A program made the position numbers and the translations under genes. A stretch of 64,000 bases of DNA from NCBI GenBank assembly GCA_024220505.1, contig JAKZZE010000026.1, forward strand, positions 62,001 to 126,000, in the 5' to 3' direction. A model generated the notes under the pieces. That model worked only from the letters and a program-made list of their open reading frames with translations. It was not told the DNA's origin and did no database searches. Origin of the DNA: Rhizopus arrhizus. Lineage: Eukaryota > Mucoromycota > Mucoromycetes > Mucorales > Rhizopodaceae. Of this stretch, positions 33,893 to 46,941 are shown piece by piece (position 1 is the first letter of the stretch; each line of letters begins with the position of its first letter).

Positions 33893-34556
33893 CTGCAAAT
33901 TTTTTGTTTAAAAATGTTGTTACTATAAAAATCTTTGAGACCATTAGCAATCACTATCTTGCCAATTTTAAGAATTGACAAGCGATTGATATCTCTATCA
34001 TGAAAAGCATGGATTTCAGCAACTTTTAAGGACGTCAAAAAAATCTACTTCAGCTATTTGGCCTGTACACAGGAGATTGAGATATTTTTCGGCCCTGTTC
34101 CTTTGTTGACTAGAATGCGCAAGTGAACCTTTAAATCATCGATCCCAAGCCAAAAAAAAAGTTTCGATTATTATGCATATCAAAACAAAGAAATTATGAT
34201 CATCCACTTAAATCAGAATATATAAATATACACAAAGAACACATTTAATAAAGACATCTTTCTTCTATCTAAAAAGCTTTATAGCTTCAGACTTATTTGG
34301 TTTTCACTACCTTGGAAAGATCACAAGAGGACAGATAACTCTCTTTCAGTTAAAAAGCTGTTCTTCAGAACTGAATATGATGAGTGGGCTTTTATCAAAT
34401 CGTCAACATCATCTTTAATGTAGGCTATTATCTTAAAAAGCAAACGATAGTAAATATTTGATTATCACTATTTTTATGAATCGGATCTTAAATGTTGTAT
34501 CGAAAAAGAGGTATATTTATTTTGAGTGATATTCAGGTATAGAATGGCCCTAAGCG

Positions 34557-35130
34557 ATGCATTCTTACTTTGTCTTTCTACTCAACAAGCTTCAAGATGC
34601 TTGGTTTTACTTGGTTAAAAGATTCTCCAACGGAATCGAGGTAAATCTGTATTGTTCTGTATGTTCTTGTACTCACTCTCAAACTCGTGTACAGCATTCA
34701 AATTATCTTTCAAGAGACACTATCGAGAGAGATGATTATTTTGATTGGGTTATAAATCTAGACTGCTGTTTAAACTCATCTTTCAGTAAAAATTAAGAGC
34801 TTTTTAGGTGCTGCTCCAACTTGTTATAGAATTTGGCCTCCATATCAAGGGCTCCCTCAAATCACAGCTCGTAGGCAGGACCTTCTTCAACATATAAACT
34901 ATCTTGCCTACTCAGAACAAGCAATTATTACACTTGATTTCTATCATGTATTAGTGTACGTAATACTCAACATATCTGAAGCATGTACAAACATACTTTC
35001 ACTTGGAAAAGTATTCAATAGCTCCCTGGTAAAATTAATTTGTTATTGTCTTGAACATTGACAGAGTACCTGTAGAGCTTCTTCATAAGTTCATTCAGCA
35101 TTCTGTAAATCAATTTGGCAATCGCTGAAA
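34557..35130 (+). pseudogene. Broken gene of unknown family (arm B copy)
   Basis: Frame 34557-34796 (FLLNKLQDAWFYLVKRFSNG, YFDWVINLDCCLNSSF) is followed after TAA and TTTTTAG by a second open block (GAAPTCYRIWPPYQGLPQIT, QDLLQHINYLAYSEQAIITL). Ordinary composition over about 140 codons suggests former coding. It could be the remainder of the F-box-like ORF upstream. Mirror copy at 62300-62872. No family recognised. Confidence 0.4.
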
Positions 35131-35389
35131 TAAATGACTTATTTAGTTACATTGCTAGGCCTCCACTATACTTGACCAACTGTACATGACCAAAAGTATC
35201 TGAACAGGGTGACCAAATGAATTTTTTTTTTCTTTTTTTTGACCAACTTGTTTTCAAAAAAAGTGAGCCATTCTATTTTCTTTCTTTGGCTCAAACTACT
35301 ATCAGAGAAGTAATCGAGTTTTATTTAAAGTCCAACCACCTTTTTCAAAAAATTATCCAAGTGACGATGGAACCACTGTACGCATTAAC

Positions 35390-37321
<1,932 letters not shown>

Positions 37322-37344
37322 TAAAAAAATAAATAAATAAATGA

Positions 37345-37346
<2 letters not shown>

Positions 37347-37385
<39 letters not shown>
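37347..37385 (+). repeat. A39 tail of R2 copy B
   Basis: Uninterrupted A-run preceded by (AAAT)n-like sequence; the mirror run in arm C is T26 at 60154-60179. Confidence 0.9.
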
Positions 37386-37386
<1 letters not shown>

Positions 37387-37747
37387 ACACGGTTGCCGTA
37401 GGAGCCCAATTTGCGCCAAACATTGCCCATGTTTTTTTTTGATTGAATATAGCTCCTGATGCAATGAAACATAAATGAAAAATGGATCTATTTAAGAAAT
37501 AATTACAAACAGTCCAATTGCATAACCAGGAACAGATCTTCATACTAAAATTTATTCATACTAGATCTATAGCTATAATTAATTAAAGTATTTTGAAAAG
37601 GATTTAATTGAATCTTCATGAAAAGGATATAAATACCAGATACAATAATATTAAATAAAAAGATAACTTTTTAAGTCTTGTTGAATTTTATAATCTTTTT
37701 TTTTTTTTATTCTTACGAGATAACACATAAAGGATATAGACATTCAT

Positions 37748-38310
37748 ATGAGAGAAGTGGAATCCAAGCATAGCTACAAAGTGTACACTGACCAAGATAA
37801 AGATTCTCAAACTGATTTTAGAGAATGTTTTGAGTATGTCAGCTGCTGCAAAGTAGTTAGGGACTCAGATTCGCTCAGTGCAAAGATGGGTGTTATCATA
37901 TGAAAAGGATTCTGATAATATTTGAAAACAAGGATCATCCGCTTATTTTCAATGAAAAACGCAAAAAGGTTATTTTAGAATATGTTGACAAGCATCCGTC
38001 GATTGTTTTAGAACAGCTAATGGAACGGTTACTTCAGAGGTTTGAAGAACACAAGTTTTCCAAAACTACACTTCATTGCTTTGTAAAGAACGAATGCAGC
38101 TTATCGTTGAAAAAAGTATAGTTTCAGCCTATAGACAGAAATAGTGACTCTAAGATTCAATAGCACCTTAATGAAAGGAAGCTACGTGATAAAGCAAAAG
38201 TTGAGCTCAACCCTTTTTGGCTGGGAAGAACTCAGTGAGTACAACAGTAGCCAGATTGTTTTCGTCAACGACAAAGTGGGTAACAGCATGTAGGGCAGGA
38301 CATTTGAGTC
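37748..38310 (+). pseudogene. Tc1/mariner-like transposase N-terminal remnant
   Basis: Begins with HSYKVYTDQDKDSQTDF and continues with VILEYVDKHPSIVLEQLMER, LLQRF, FSKTTLHCFVKNECSLSLKK, FQPIDRNSDSKIQ. This follows the helix-turn-helix/homeodomain-like N-terminal half of fungal DDE_3 (Tc1-type) transposases as I know them. There are at least two frameshifts and stops, and the catalytic DDE half is missing: R1 copy 3 begins at about 38318, probably having replaced it. Confidence 0.65.
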
Positions 38311-39540
38311 CATAATATTACAAATAGCTGTATACAACTATCTGCTTATTTGCATATCAATCAAGATCATCATATCTTAATCAATATGATATGTTGCTTT
38401 TTTTATACTAAGCATGTTTTACTCGCAGTCAAAGTAAAGCAGTCGATGTCAATTTATCAATTGTTGTCAAACAACTTTGTTTCTATTAAGGTGACTCAAG
38501 TGCATCACTGTCCGCATTGCAGAAAGTGGTTATTGCCTTGTTACTTTGTTCCCACTTTTTTTTGTTCATTCTTTCGTTCTTTCTTTTTCTTTCTTTCTTA
38601 TAAACATCCCTAAAGTTATTAATATATAGTTTATATATGTTTGTATAAATACTGTAAGGTAGATATTTTTTCTTTTTCTTTTTTTTTTCTCATCATCAGA
38701 TCCAGTAAACATTGTCGACTTAGTAAGTTAATGGAGCCAAAAAGGAAACAACTTGCAAGATGATATAATTATAATCAGCAACTATATCTTCCTGTTACTA
38801 TTTAATATGTTATCATCATCTTGGTTAGTACAAAAGAAGATCCAAGTTAACACTGTATGATAGCTTACTTTGATGGATAAGAGGAAACTACAGATTTACT
38901 ATATGCTAAATAGCATGTAGACTATACTGATAGAGCGGAAAGCAGTCCAAGATAATCTCTGTCTATTTAAAATTAATATCCTAAGATCAAACATACATTA
39001 GAAGATATAGGGATTATGATTGTAAATTAGATATGGTCAACAAAAAAAGAAAAAGGATCAACAAGATGGTAAAGATCGTTGAATAGAGGATTCAATGAAA
39101 GCTAGTTACCCAATGACATACCTAAGGTTTCAAATGTAGAATAAGACCAAATCTATTATCTATATTCAATCCTTTGATATTCATTTATATGTTTTTCAAG
39201 CTGTTCCAAGTTGATAGACTTCACTTGATATATACCTTAGAGATATTAGGTGAGATAAAAAAATTTATATGTATATGACTTGGTACCATACATGAATTAT
39301 TTGTTGCAGGCCAAAGTAGACATGATAGTAAAAAAAAACATAGTTATAGCAAGAGAAACTGATTAAAGACGTTAAGAAGCTCTATGAAGTTGCCATAGGA
39401 ACGATGACTATATCAAAGCATTAGTATATATACACCAGTATTTCATAAGGCAAATAGAAGCTTATTTTTCAAGAGTATCACCAGCAAAAATATACTTGGA
39501 TCTTCTTTCTCCTTTCTCTTCCTTCAAGAAAAAGAAAATC

Positions 39541-39762
39541 AGTGGAATGGATGGTCCAACAATTATGAAAGAGTTCTGTTCACTGAAGACTATTCACTGT
39601 CTGCGTTGAAACGATCAGCAAAAGATCTCCTCTATTCCGGAGGAGACACTCCTTTCCGTATACAGACGCACATGGTCATGGCTGTATCGGATTCACATTT
39701 CAAGAGGCTGAGCTTACGTGAGCCAACAGATCATCAGTCCATTCTGGGTAACCCACAAGAGA
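39541..39762 (+). other. Conserved coding-like core of R1 (copy 3)
   Basis: Same open block as at 9241-9443 (DLLYSGGDTPFRIQTH, DSHFKRLSLREP), here without the frame-breaking G loss. It flows into a short Lys/Glu-rich frame ahead of the minisatellite. Confidence 0.45.
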
Positions 39763-39873
39763 TTTTTTTTTTTCTTTTTAGAAAATGAAGAGAAAAAAGA
39801 ACCAAAGCATATCAAAGAGGGACTATTACAGTAAAGGAAAGAATGTTTGAGTGTATAAAGAAGGTCATGACAG

Positions 39874-40510
39874 AGGCAGAAGCAGAGTCAGAAGCAGAGT
39901 CAAAAGCAGAGTCAAAAGCAGAGTCAAAAGCAGAGTCAAAAGCAGAGTCAGAAGCAGAGTCAAAAGCAGAGTCAAAGCAGAGTCAAAAGCAGAGTCAAAA
40001 GCAGAGTCAAAAGCAGAGTCAAAAGCAGAGTCAAAAGCAGAGTCAAAAGCAGAGTCAAAAGCAGAGTCAAAAGCAGAGTCAAAAGCAGAGTCAAAAGCAG
40101 AGTCAAAAGCAGAGTCAAAAGCAGAGTCAAAAGCAGAGTCAAAAGCAGAGTCAAAAGCAGAGTCAAAAGCAGAGTCAAAAGCAGAGTCAAAAGCAGAGTC
40201 AAAAGCAGAGTCAAAAGCAGAGTCAAAAGCAGAGTCAAAAGCAGAGTCAAAAGCAGAGTCAAAAGCAGAGTCAAAAGCAGAGTCAAAAGCAGAGTCAAAA
40301 GCAGAGTCAAAAGCAGAGTCAAAAGCAGAGTCAAAAGCAGAGTCAAAAGCAGAGTCAAAAGCAGAGTCAAAAGCAGAGTCAAAAGCAGAGTCAGAAGCAG
40401 AGTCAGAAGCAGAGTCAGAAGCAGAGTCAAAAGCAGAGTCAAAAGCAGAGTCAAAAGCAGAGTCAGAAGCAGAGTCAGAAGCAGAGTCAGAAGCAGAGTC
40501 AGAGTCAGAA
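39874..40510 (+). repeat. 12-bp minisatellite, about 52 copies
   Basis: Unit GCAGAGTCAAAA with a GCAGAGTCAGAA variant that clusters at both ends. One unit near 39973 has lost 2 bp. Because the unit is a multiple of 3 and lacks stops in several frames, it is open as Ala-Glu-Ser-Lys, as Gln-Ser-Gln-Lys and as Leu-rich on the other strand, so openness is not evidence of coding. Confidence 0.97.
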
Positions 40511-41462
40511 AGAAAAAGAAAAAAAAAAAGCCATAAGCATTTCTTGAGCTATTATGATAGATGTTAATAAAAAGAGTTCAGATGCTATAAAGTAAGCTAC
40601 CATTTGGAACTTGAATGAATACAAGACTAGAACACGATCCTTGAATGCTTGATAGTGCTGTGAACGATATACGTTTGTGGATATGATATAGAAAAGTTAA
40701 AGAAGGGAAAGGAAGTCAATAACGATGAATATAGACTTAGGGTATTAGCCAAATTAGATAAATAATAGATTTGTATGTTCAGTAGCTGATTGTAACCAAT
40801 GCGATTAACTTACAAAAGAAAGATGATGATAGAACAGGCTTGTAGGCTCCTTTTTCTTGCACAAACCAAAAGTAGAGAGACAATAACCAGATACAGAGCA
40901 TGATTTATATACCAAGAGGTATTTGGATGATGATATTAATAAGCCATAGCTTGAGAAAGTGAATAAGATGTGAAAAAAAAAAAGGAAAATAAACAAAAGG
41001 AGAGGAATTTTTTAGAATGAGTATTTATAGAAAATTGGAGGCTTGAAGATGCATGCATTCCTAGTTAAACAAGCCTTTCCCTTTTTATCCATCAAGATAC
41101 TTGTTTATAAGCGTTCTTTTACTTTTATGATTTCAAGCCAAAAGAAACCTACCCACTATCATCCTTCTCAAGTTATAAATCATGAATCATTGTATACTAA
41201 AGATTTTGTTTTGTTTGTTTTGGACGTATCATTATGGATGACAGTGAGCCAATAGAACAAAGGAGCGTATACTTTATTTATTTCATATTTCACGTAAACT
41301 CTCTTTTTACTATCAACCCTATTCTTATATTATGTGTTTTTCATGAATATATTTAGGGATGGAGGAAGGATGTATAAATCCTGATCGTATTTGAACATGT
41401 ATCTAAGCATGACAATGGAACAATATTGCTCGTCTACTTATACGTAAATCCAAAGTATATTT

Positions 41463-41629
41463 GTCTTTAAAAGAGAGTGTTTAAAAATAACAATGCATTC
41501 ATTATGTGGTACAAGATAGGCAATAATCACTCAATTATAAAAAAAAAAAATAAAAAAAAAAAAAAACGAAATGAAAAAGGAAAAGGGTAAAAATAAAGAC
41601 AAAAAGGTGTTTTCGTTTCATTTTCATTT

Positions 41630-41676
<47 letters not shown>

Positions 41677-41930
41677 CTTTACCACACTCATACAAGCCAT
41701 ACTTTCTGGTCTATTGATCAATAACACTGCTCTTAAAGTCTATTTGTTCAGGTATTTCTTAAACTACAGCTTAATATCTCAAGTTGATCCATTTCTTTAA
41801 CGTATGGTCTTTATGAAATAGAGCTATTGCCTACACGCGTTTGCTGCTTCTTATTTTGCTGCCTTAGTAAAAGCACTTGGTCAAACAAATCTGACACGTC
41901 TATTAACTATTTGGAGTAACTCAAGATACT
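41463..41930 (-). repeat. R2, partial and diverged copy
   Basis: Same orientation as copy B; matches about 35880-36230 (TGTGGYACAAGATAGGCAAT, TCTGGTCTATYGATCAATAA). Interrupted by an A-rich stretch and T42 at 41632-41673. Confidence 0.75.
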
Positions 41931-42330
41931 TGTTATGCTTTGGAGTTCACATATTATCCTAATCAAAAAGAAGGACAATCCTTATAGATCAGTGGTTGAT
42001 TAGCAAAAACTAAATGCAGCCACAAAAACGGATGCTTATGTCTTACTAAGGATTAAATTTCTATTAGATACATTGATTAATAGTTCAGTGATCTCTGCAT
42101 TGGGAGGTATATGTAATGGCTTTAATCAAGTAGAATTAGATCAAATCTCTCTGAAGAAAGGCACCTTTTGATACCTCAACGTGATCATTGAGAGTATATT
42201 AGAATGATTATGGCTCTTTATAACTCTCTTTGATATTGCCAACCAAACCCGACTTAATATCAGCTCATAAAACAATATACACACTGAGGCTTTGCTCCTC
42301 ACAATTTGAAAAGTCATTATGAACTTACCT
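41931..42330. other. Intergenic
   Basis: No gene or recognised element; only short frames. Confidence 0.5.
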
Positions 42331-42336
42331 ATCAAG

Positions 42337-42427
42337 CAATTCAATTCAATTCAATTCAATTCAATTCAATTCAATTCAATTCAATTCAATTCAATTCAAT
42401 TCACTTCAATTCAATTCAATTCAATTC
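42337..42427 (+). repeat. (TCAAT)n pentanucleotide microsatellite
   Basis: About 18 units with one changed unit (CACTTCAAT), followed directly by a second array (TTTTC)n to about 42456. Confidence 0.95.
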
Positions 42428-42647
42428 TTTTCTTTTCTTTTCTTTTCTTTTCTTTTTTCTTCTTCATTATATCTTTCTTTACCTTTGAATAGATACTAAC
42501 TAACCCTATAAATGTATTATTGACATTTTTATAATAGCAATAAAGCCAATCTCCTTCAAACCAATAATCTTCAGCTTATCTCTTTTATCTTTAATTTCTT
42601 ACTTTAAGCAAGCCTCTCAATGAATCATCACAACTTACATGCCATAT

Positions 42648-43560
42648 TTTTTTTATAAGGAGCTGTGGGTTTGGAGTTTTATTAAGTGCCAGATAAGGAT
42701 GGCACATGAAATGTTTTTGGTATTTGCTTTTTAAATTTTGAATTGTTTTCATGGTTTTGTGTTTATAGAATCGAGCACGTACAGTTTAGTGGCAGTCAAT
42801 AAGATGAAATATACGACAACTGCAAATGTGGAAGAGACAAAGGAGGAATCCCATTTTATAGTAATGATTCTTAAAAGAGACGAACAAGAGTTGATTAGCA
42901 TAGCGAATGGTGACATCAGTAAAGAAAGGACGATTATCAAAAATAACTGCCCAATGATTGCACCATATAGCCAACAAAATGGTACCAAGGAGAACGGAGG
43001 AAACACGGAGCATATTAGAGCGACATTTAGGAAAATCTAGGAGGAGCAGTGCACGACGTAGCGAATAAATCGAAAACGGCTGCTCAAACTGTGAATCCCA
43101 AAGAGGAGACCAAACGGCAAGTTTTTGAGGATAGTCAAAGAGAAAATGGGAAGATGTTTCTTCCAGGTTCTTGCAAATAGGGCATAATTTAGAAGGCAGG
43201 TAAAGGTTCGACCGACAAGGCAGTTCATTATGCGTTAATCTGTACCATATGTTGCGACTTTGTGGTCGGAGGGGGAAGCGCCATAAAAGAAGCCATTTTG
43301 AAGAGAGGAGATCCGGGTAGAGTATTGAAGAAGACACCGACGAACTACATAGACGACGATACTGTTTGGATGTGAGGCACGATTGATTAGCAGGCTATGG
43401 TGCCAAGGATAAGGCTACCAGGAAAGGAGACATGTCGATATGTGTATGAGCTACCGGAGTGGACGATGAATTGGTGCTCACATGGAGAGCATGTCTATTT
43501 TATCGCTCTTAGATCGACAATTGCCTTTGATCTTCCCTGTTTTACGGCGTGGTCTGTTGC
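42648..43560 (-). mobile_element. 5'-truncated LINE, ORF2 C-terminus
   Basis: The minus-strand frame 42786-43337 carries a zf-RVT-like block (SRNIWYRLTHNELPCRSNLY, CPICKNLEETSSHF), the zinc knuckle with its last Cys replaced by Tyr, and LLAIWCNHWAVIFDNRPFF near the end. On the + strand the 3' end shows a T-run followed by ATAAGGAGCTGTGGG, the same 3' tail style as the LINE at 54832. Broken coding continues upstream to about 43560. RT and endonuclease are missing. Confidence 0.8.
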
Positions 43561-44428
43561 ATGAATATCGACCTGGACTCTGTTCAATCCTCTATCGTGC
43601 CTTCGAAAGTCGAATAATGTGATAGATGTTCTCAGAGCCACGCTTATTCTCCTTTTTTGTATGATAATAATTTTCCCCTTTCTTCCTTATATCTTCAAAG
43701 CTAAACATATATAATCTTCATGTTTCCTTTTTAAAAAATGTGCATTTTCACAAAAATTGTTGTGCCACTCCGTCAATTTTTTTTTATTTTTTACTTTTCG
43801 TAAAATCATTTTCGGTCTTTCGTTAAATCACTCGTTCAAATCGTAAAGTCTTGGTAAAAAGCCTGTATGTTGTTTTCCTTTCCAAAGGCTTTAATTGTGT
43901 AATTCCTGTGTAACCAATGAAGAACGAATAAAAGGAAAGAGGGGGAGGGGGAGCGTGAGGGAAAGGTGAGGCACTTGATTAAACCAGAGAAAAATGATAT
44001 AAGGATCAGGATAAAGTAAGTAAATATCCTGGTATGATTACGAGTATTGAGAAAGAAGCTAAGAGAGATATTAGAAAAGCATATAGTACATATCGCCCAA
44101 GAAAAAAGAAGTACAGCATAAATTTAAGTAAAGAAGAGTTTTTAACGATCAAATGTACCAGTACATTCAGGCATATTATACATAGGCAGAATTAATTTAT
44201 AGCAAACAAGTGTTATAGAACTTATACTGATATGTATATAGTAAAAGTGTGTCGACTTTACATGAATTAAAGTTGGTTTGATTCACCTGATATAGTGATT
44301 GTCAGAGCCTCGAAAGCAAATCAGTCTTCAAGACCAACCAATACGTGTATACTTAAGCTTGAGATTTCAAATTTTGAGAAAAGGAAGGTTCAAATGTTTA
44401 TTTTAAGAATATATGTATGAAATCATTT
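43561..44428. other. Intergenic
   Basis: No gene seen. Contains a G-rich purine run near 43938-43970. Confidence 0.5.
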
Positions 44429-45442
44429 TCAGTATTCTGTTACGCCGTCTTTAGCTTTGATAACTCCTTCACATCACTTCTTCATGCTTCGAATTAACTG
44501 GTCAGCGAACTCATCATCCAGGCTTACCCACTCTTCTTATAGAGCCACCTTCAATTGTTCCAAATTTTTGACCGACAATCTTTTTCTCTCAATTTGCCTT
44601 TCAAAAACATTCCAAACATGCCTTATGGGGCCAAAATTAGGGCTTTGAGTAGGCCAGTACTCAAAACCCCCGATTTGGTGGGTTTCCTTCCACCATCGAG
44701 CATAACCACCAGTATGACAGGAAGCTCCATCCTCTTGGAAGATAAAATTCCTCTCCTGATGCAGCGCGACATTTGTAAATCAAGGATGAAACCTGTTGAT
44801 CAAGGTATTTATGTATGTTTCTTGGTCCACGGAACTGGTGTCAATAATTTCTAAAGGTCTGAAACCCCCTCCCAAAAAGCATCCCAATCCATAGCACCAC
44901 TACCATCCCACTTGACTGTGGGTATTATATTTCTTTCGTCATAACGCTCTCCTTCCTTCCTGAGTACTCTTTTACTGCCTTCTACACAAAAGCACGACTC
45001 ATCAGACCATACAACATTTCTCCATTGGTCTTTGGTCTAAATGAGGTGTCCCTTCGCCCAGCGAAACCTACCTTTGCAGTGCCTTGTGGTCAATCTAGGC
45101 TTGTGAGCTGCTCTGTACGATTTGAAGTCGAGTCGATCGACATACGATTGAAGAGTTTCTATACTAACAAAAGCATCTAGCTTTGCTAACTCCATATTTA
45201 TTTCTTTAAAAGAGGCAAAAGGATCCTCTCTGATTATCCTCATCAAATGTCTTTCAATTCTTTCACTTGTTTTCAATGGTCTCTCTGTTGCTTGTGATAC
45301 AAAGGACTGCCATAGTCATCAATCTTGGTTTTTATATTTGCACAGTAGAATTGTTCAGGCCAACAAGTTTTGCAATCTCTCTAATCGTGTGGTGTGTTAT
45401 AAGAAGATAAAAATCCCCATGCTTTACTTTCTTTTGTTTCAT
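44429..45442 (-). pseudogene. Tc1/mariner-type transposase, nearly full length but disabled
   Basis: From ATG 45442 the helix-turn-helix TIREIAKLVGLNNSTVQ is seen, then stops, then a clean frame 45276-45037 (SFKEINMELAKL, ETLQSYVDRL, KGRFRWAK). After TAG the DDE half continues: WSDESCF with the first Asp (about 45005), IIPTVKWDGSG, FQEDGASCHTGG with the second Asp in another frame (about 44740), and SPNFGPI where SPDLNPxE/D is usual, so the third acidic site is altered. It ends at TGA 44429. Several stops and frameshifts make it inactive. Terminal inverted repeats were not identified. Confidence 0.85.
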
Positions 45443-45586
45443 CTTTAAATATAACTAAAGGTCGGGTACAATCTTTGAAGATTTAAGCAGATATGTTGTT
45501 TTTAATATGTTGATGGATGAGAAAAAGACAACTTTATTTTGTTATGAACATAAAATTCCCCTTAATAAATTCCTTTGTTCCAGAAT

Positions 45587-46054
45587 TTATTTGGAGTGAC
45601 TGTATAAGTCTCTCGATTCATAGTAGTATCTTTCAAAAGTATTAACGTTGAGACTCCAGTTCGCATACATTTTGACGGAATGTATCAAAGCACCATTAGA
45701 TAATGCTTTCATACTTGCTGCTGAACTCAACCAGTGTGTTTTTAACATGGCAGTGTTTATTCCTGCCTCTTCTAGACTATCCTTTATCTAATTTGCAATC
45801 GTAACTGGGAATATTAGACGAGTCTTGTTACAATTTATCTTCATAATGTTTGCTAAGAACAATGAATGATCTTCAGCGAGGTGTGCTCGTAAGTGTTTAG
45901 CTCGCTGACACAACTGCCAAAATGTATGAGTAGGATAAATATCTTTGTCTTCCAATGCTCCAAGCTTCAACGATTTTGCCTCTATTTCTTTATGAGACCT
46001 TGCTGTCAAAGTAATCCTTTGAAGTAAGCTTTGATCATCTTGTTTGAAGTTCAC
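45587..46054 (-). pseudogene. Tyrosine recombinase C-terminus (DIRS/Ngaro-like)
   Basis: The minus-strand frame has ARSHKEIEAKSLKLGALEDK, then AEDHSLFLANI and FPVTIAN; then TAG in place of the usual Trp; then IKDSLEEAGINTAMLKTHWL and SSAASMKALSNGALIHSVKM, YANWSLNVNTFERYYYES. These follow box B of DIRS-type tyrosine recombinases. The H-x-x-R arginine is Ser, the second His is Tyr, and the catalytic-Tyr region FERYYY is kept. Only the C-terminal half remains and it cannot be active. Crypton-type recombinases are the alternative; no RT or RNase H lies next to it. Confidence 0.7.
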
Positions 46055-46255
46055 ATCTCTGTATTGTAACTTGCCAATTCATGTTAATTCTATTGTGGAA
46101 AAAAAAAACGATTGTATTTGCTTATGTGAAATGCAATATATTTATTTATTTTTTAAAAGAAATACAAAGGTTACAGTGGAAACTAGATATGGACTAATTA
46201 GCCATCTGGTTTACTTTGACCACAATCCTGGTTGCCACTGTTTCCGATTTCATTA

Positions 46256-46530
46256 CTAGGAGTCAGAAGTCGGAAATACTTTTGTATTTCGACGGCTCCC
46301 ACAAAAGCGGGATCTAATGAAATATGTGAGTAAAGAAATGAGTATTGCGTTTTGAATCAAGTTTACCGTGTTCAATGCCACCCCTGTTTCGTTTGACACA
46401 GGGAAGTATGTCAGCAGGATCGGGAAGCTTGCGATTGGATTGAAGGAGATCAACTCCTTCATGAGACTTTCCAATCGACAAGAGTACCTTGCCCAAAAGG
46501 CTTCCCTAGAAAGACGATTTTCGTTAAATA
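46256..46530 (-). pseudogene. Unrecognised fragment between recombinase and 111-aa ORF
   Basis: Two overlapping minus-strand frames share the segment, one with LSREAFWARYSCRLESLMKE, the other with KLPDPADILPCVKRNRGGIE. The switch between them implies a frameshift. Composition is protein-like; family unknown. Confidence 0.35.
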
Positions 46531-46556
46531 CTATACTTACAAGACTATGTTTTTAA

Positions 46557-46892
46557 TTACCTCTCCTCTGACGTCTCTGTGCCTTTTTGTTCTGGTATAG
46601 AAAATACAATACCACCTATTTCAGAAGAAATAGGTCTGATTATCGGGTATGTATTTTCTATAACCAGTCGACTTGTGATATTAGGGGTGGCGTAACGATC
46701 AACATTTCTTGAAAATTCATCGGTCAGGTTAAAATTGCGTTTGAACCAGGCCGATGATTGTACTTGGGAATCTTCTATACAAATGATCAATTGCCAATTT
46801 AGCTTTTGAGAGGTATTTGGATACTTTACATTAAAGTTTTTCACTTGATGCCGAATACGTCTAAATGTTCCTAGACTCAAAATCTCCAGCAT
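46557..46892 (-). CDS. Hypothetical protein, 111 aa
   Basis: ATG-started, ordinary composition (LSLGTFRRIRHQVKNFNVKY, NWQLIICIEDSQVQSSAWFK). It ends at a GTAATT donor-like site followed after 30 bp by TATAG, so it may splice into the fragment at 46256-46530. It lies 50 bp downstream of the coiled-coil gene on the same strand and could be a further exon of it. No domain recognised. Confidence 0.4.
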   Translation of the reverse strand: MLEILSLGTFRRIRHQVKNFNVKYPNTSQKLNWQLIICIEDSQVQSSAWFKRNFNLTDEFSRNVDRYATPNITSRLVIENTYPIIRPISSEIGGIVFSIPEQKGTETSEER

Positions 46893-46941
46893 CCCATACT
46901 GAGTTCTTGTTGTACTCAGCGATCTTTATGAAAAGTGTTAA

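Larger units (their letters stand above)
38318..41462 (+). repeat. R1, copy 3 (partial)
   Basis: Matches R1 copy 1 from about 7800 to 10680, more diverged than copy 2 in its first part but nearly identical to copy 2 from about 39480 to 41040. It starts next to the Tc1 remnant and ends, without the last 150 bp of R1, at a partial R2. It contains the 12-bp minisatellite. Confidence 0.85.

Noticed and set aside
39972..40454. Long minus-strand Leu-Thr repeat ORF and the plus-strand Ser/Gln/Lys and Arg/Val repeat ORFs
   Set aside because: All are readings of the same 12-bp minisatellite, which has no stops in several frames; not evidence for a protein.
39874..40510. CRISPR-like array
   Set aside because: Units are contiguous with no unique spacers, and the window is eukaryotic.
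42737..43040. Plus-strand 100-aa ORF
   Set aside because: Antisense of the LINE ORF2 tail with its zinc-knuckle block.
44457..44854. Plus-strand ORFs across the Tc1 region
   Set aside because: Antisense shadows; the DDE and HTH motifs are on the minus strand.
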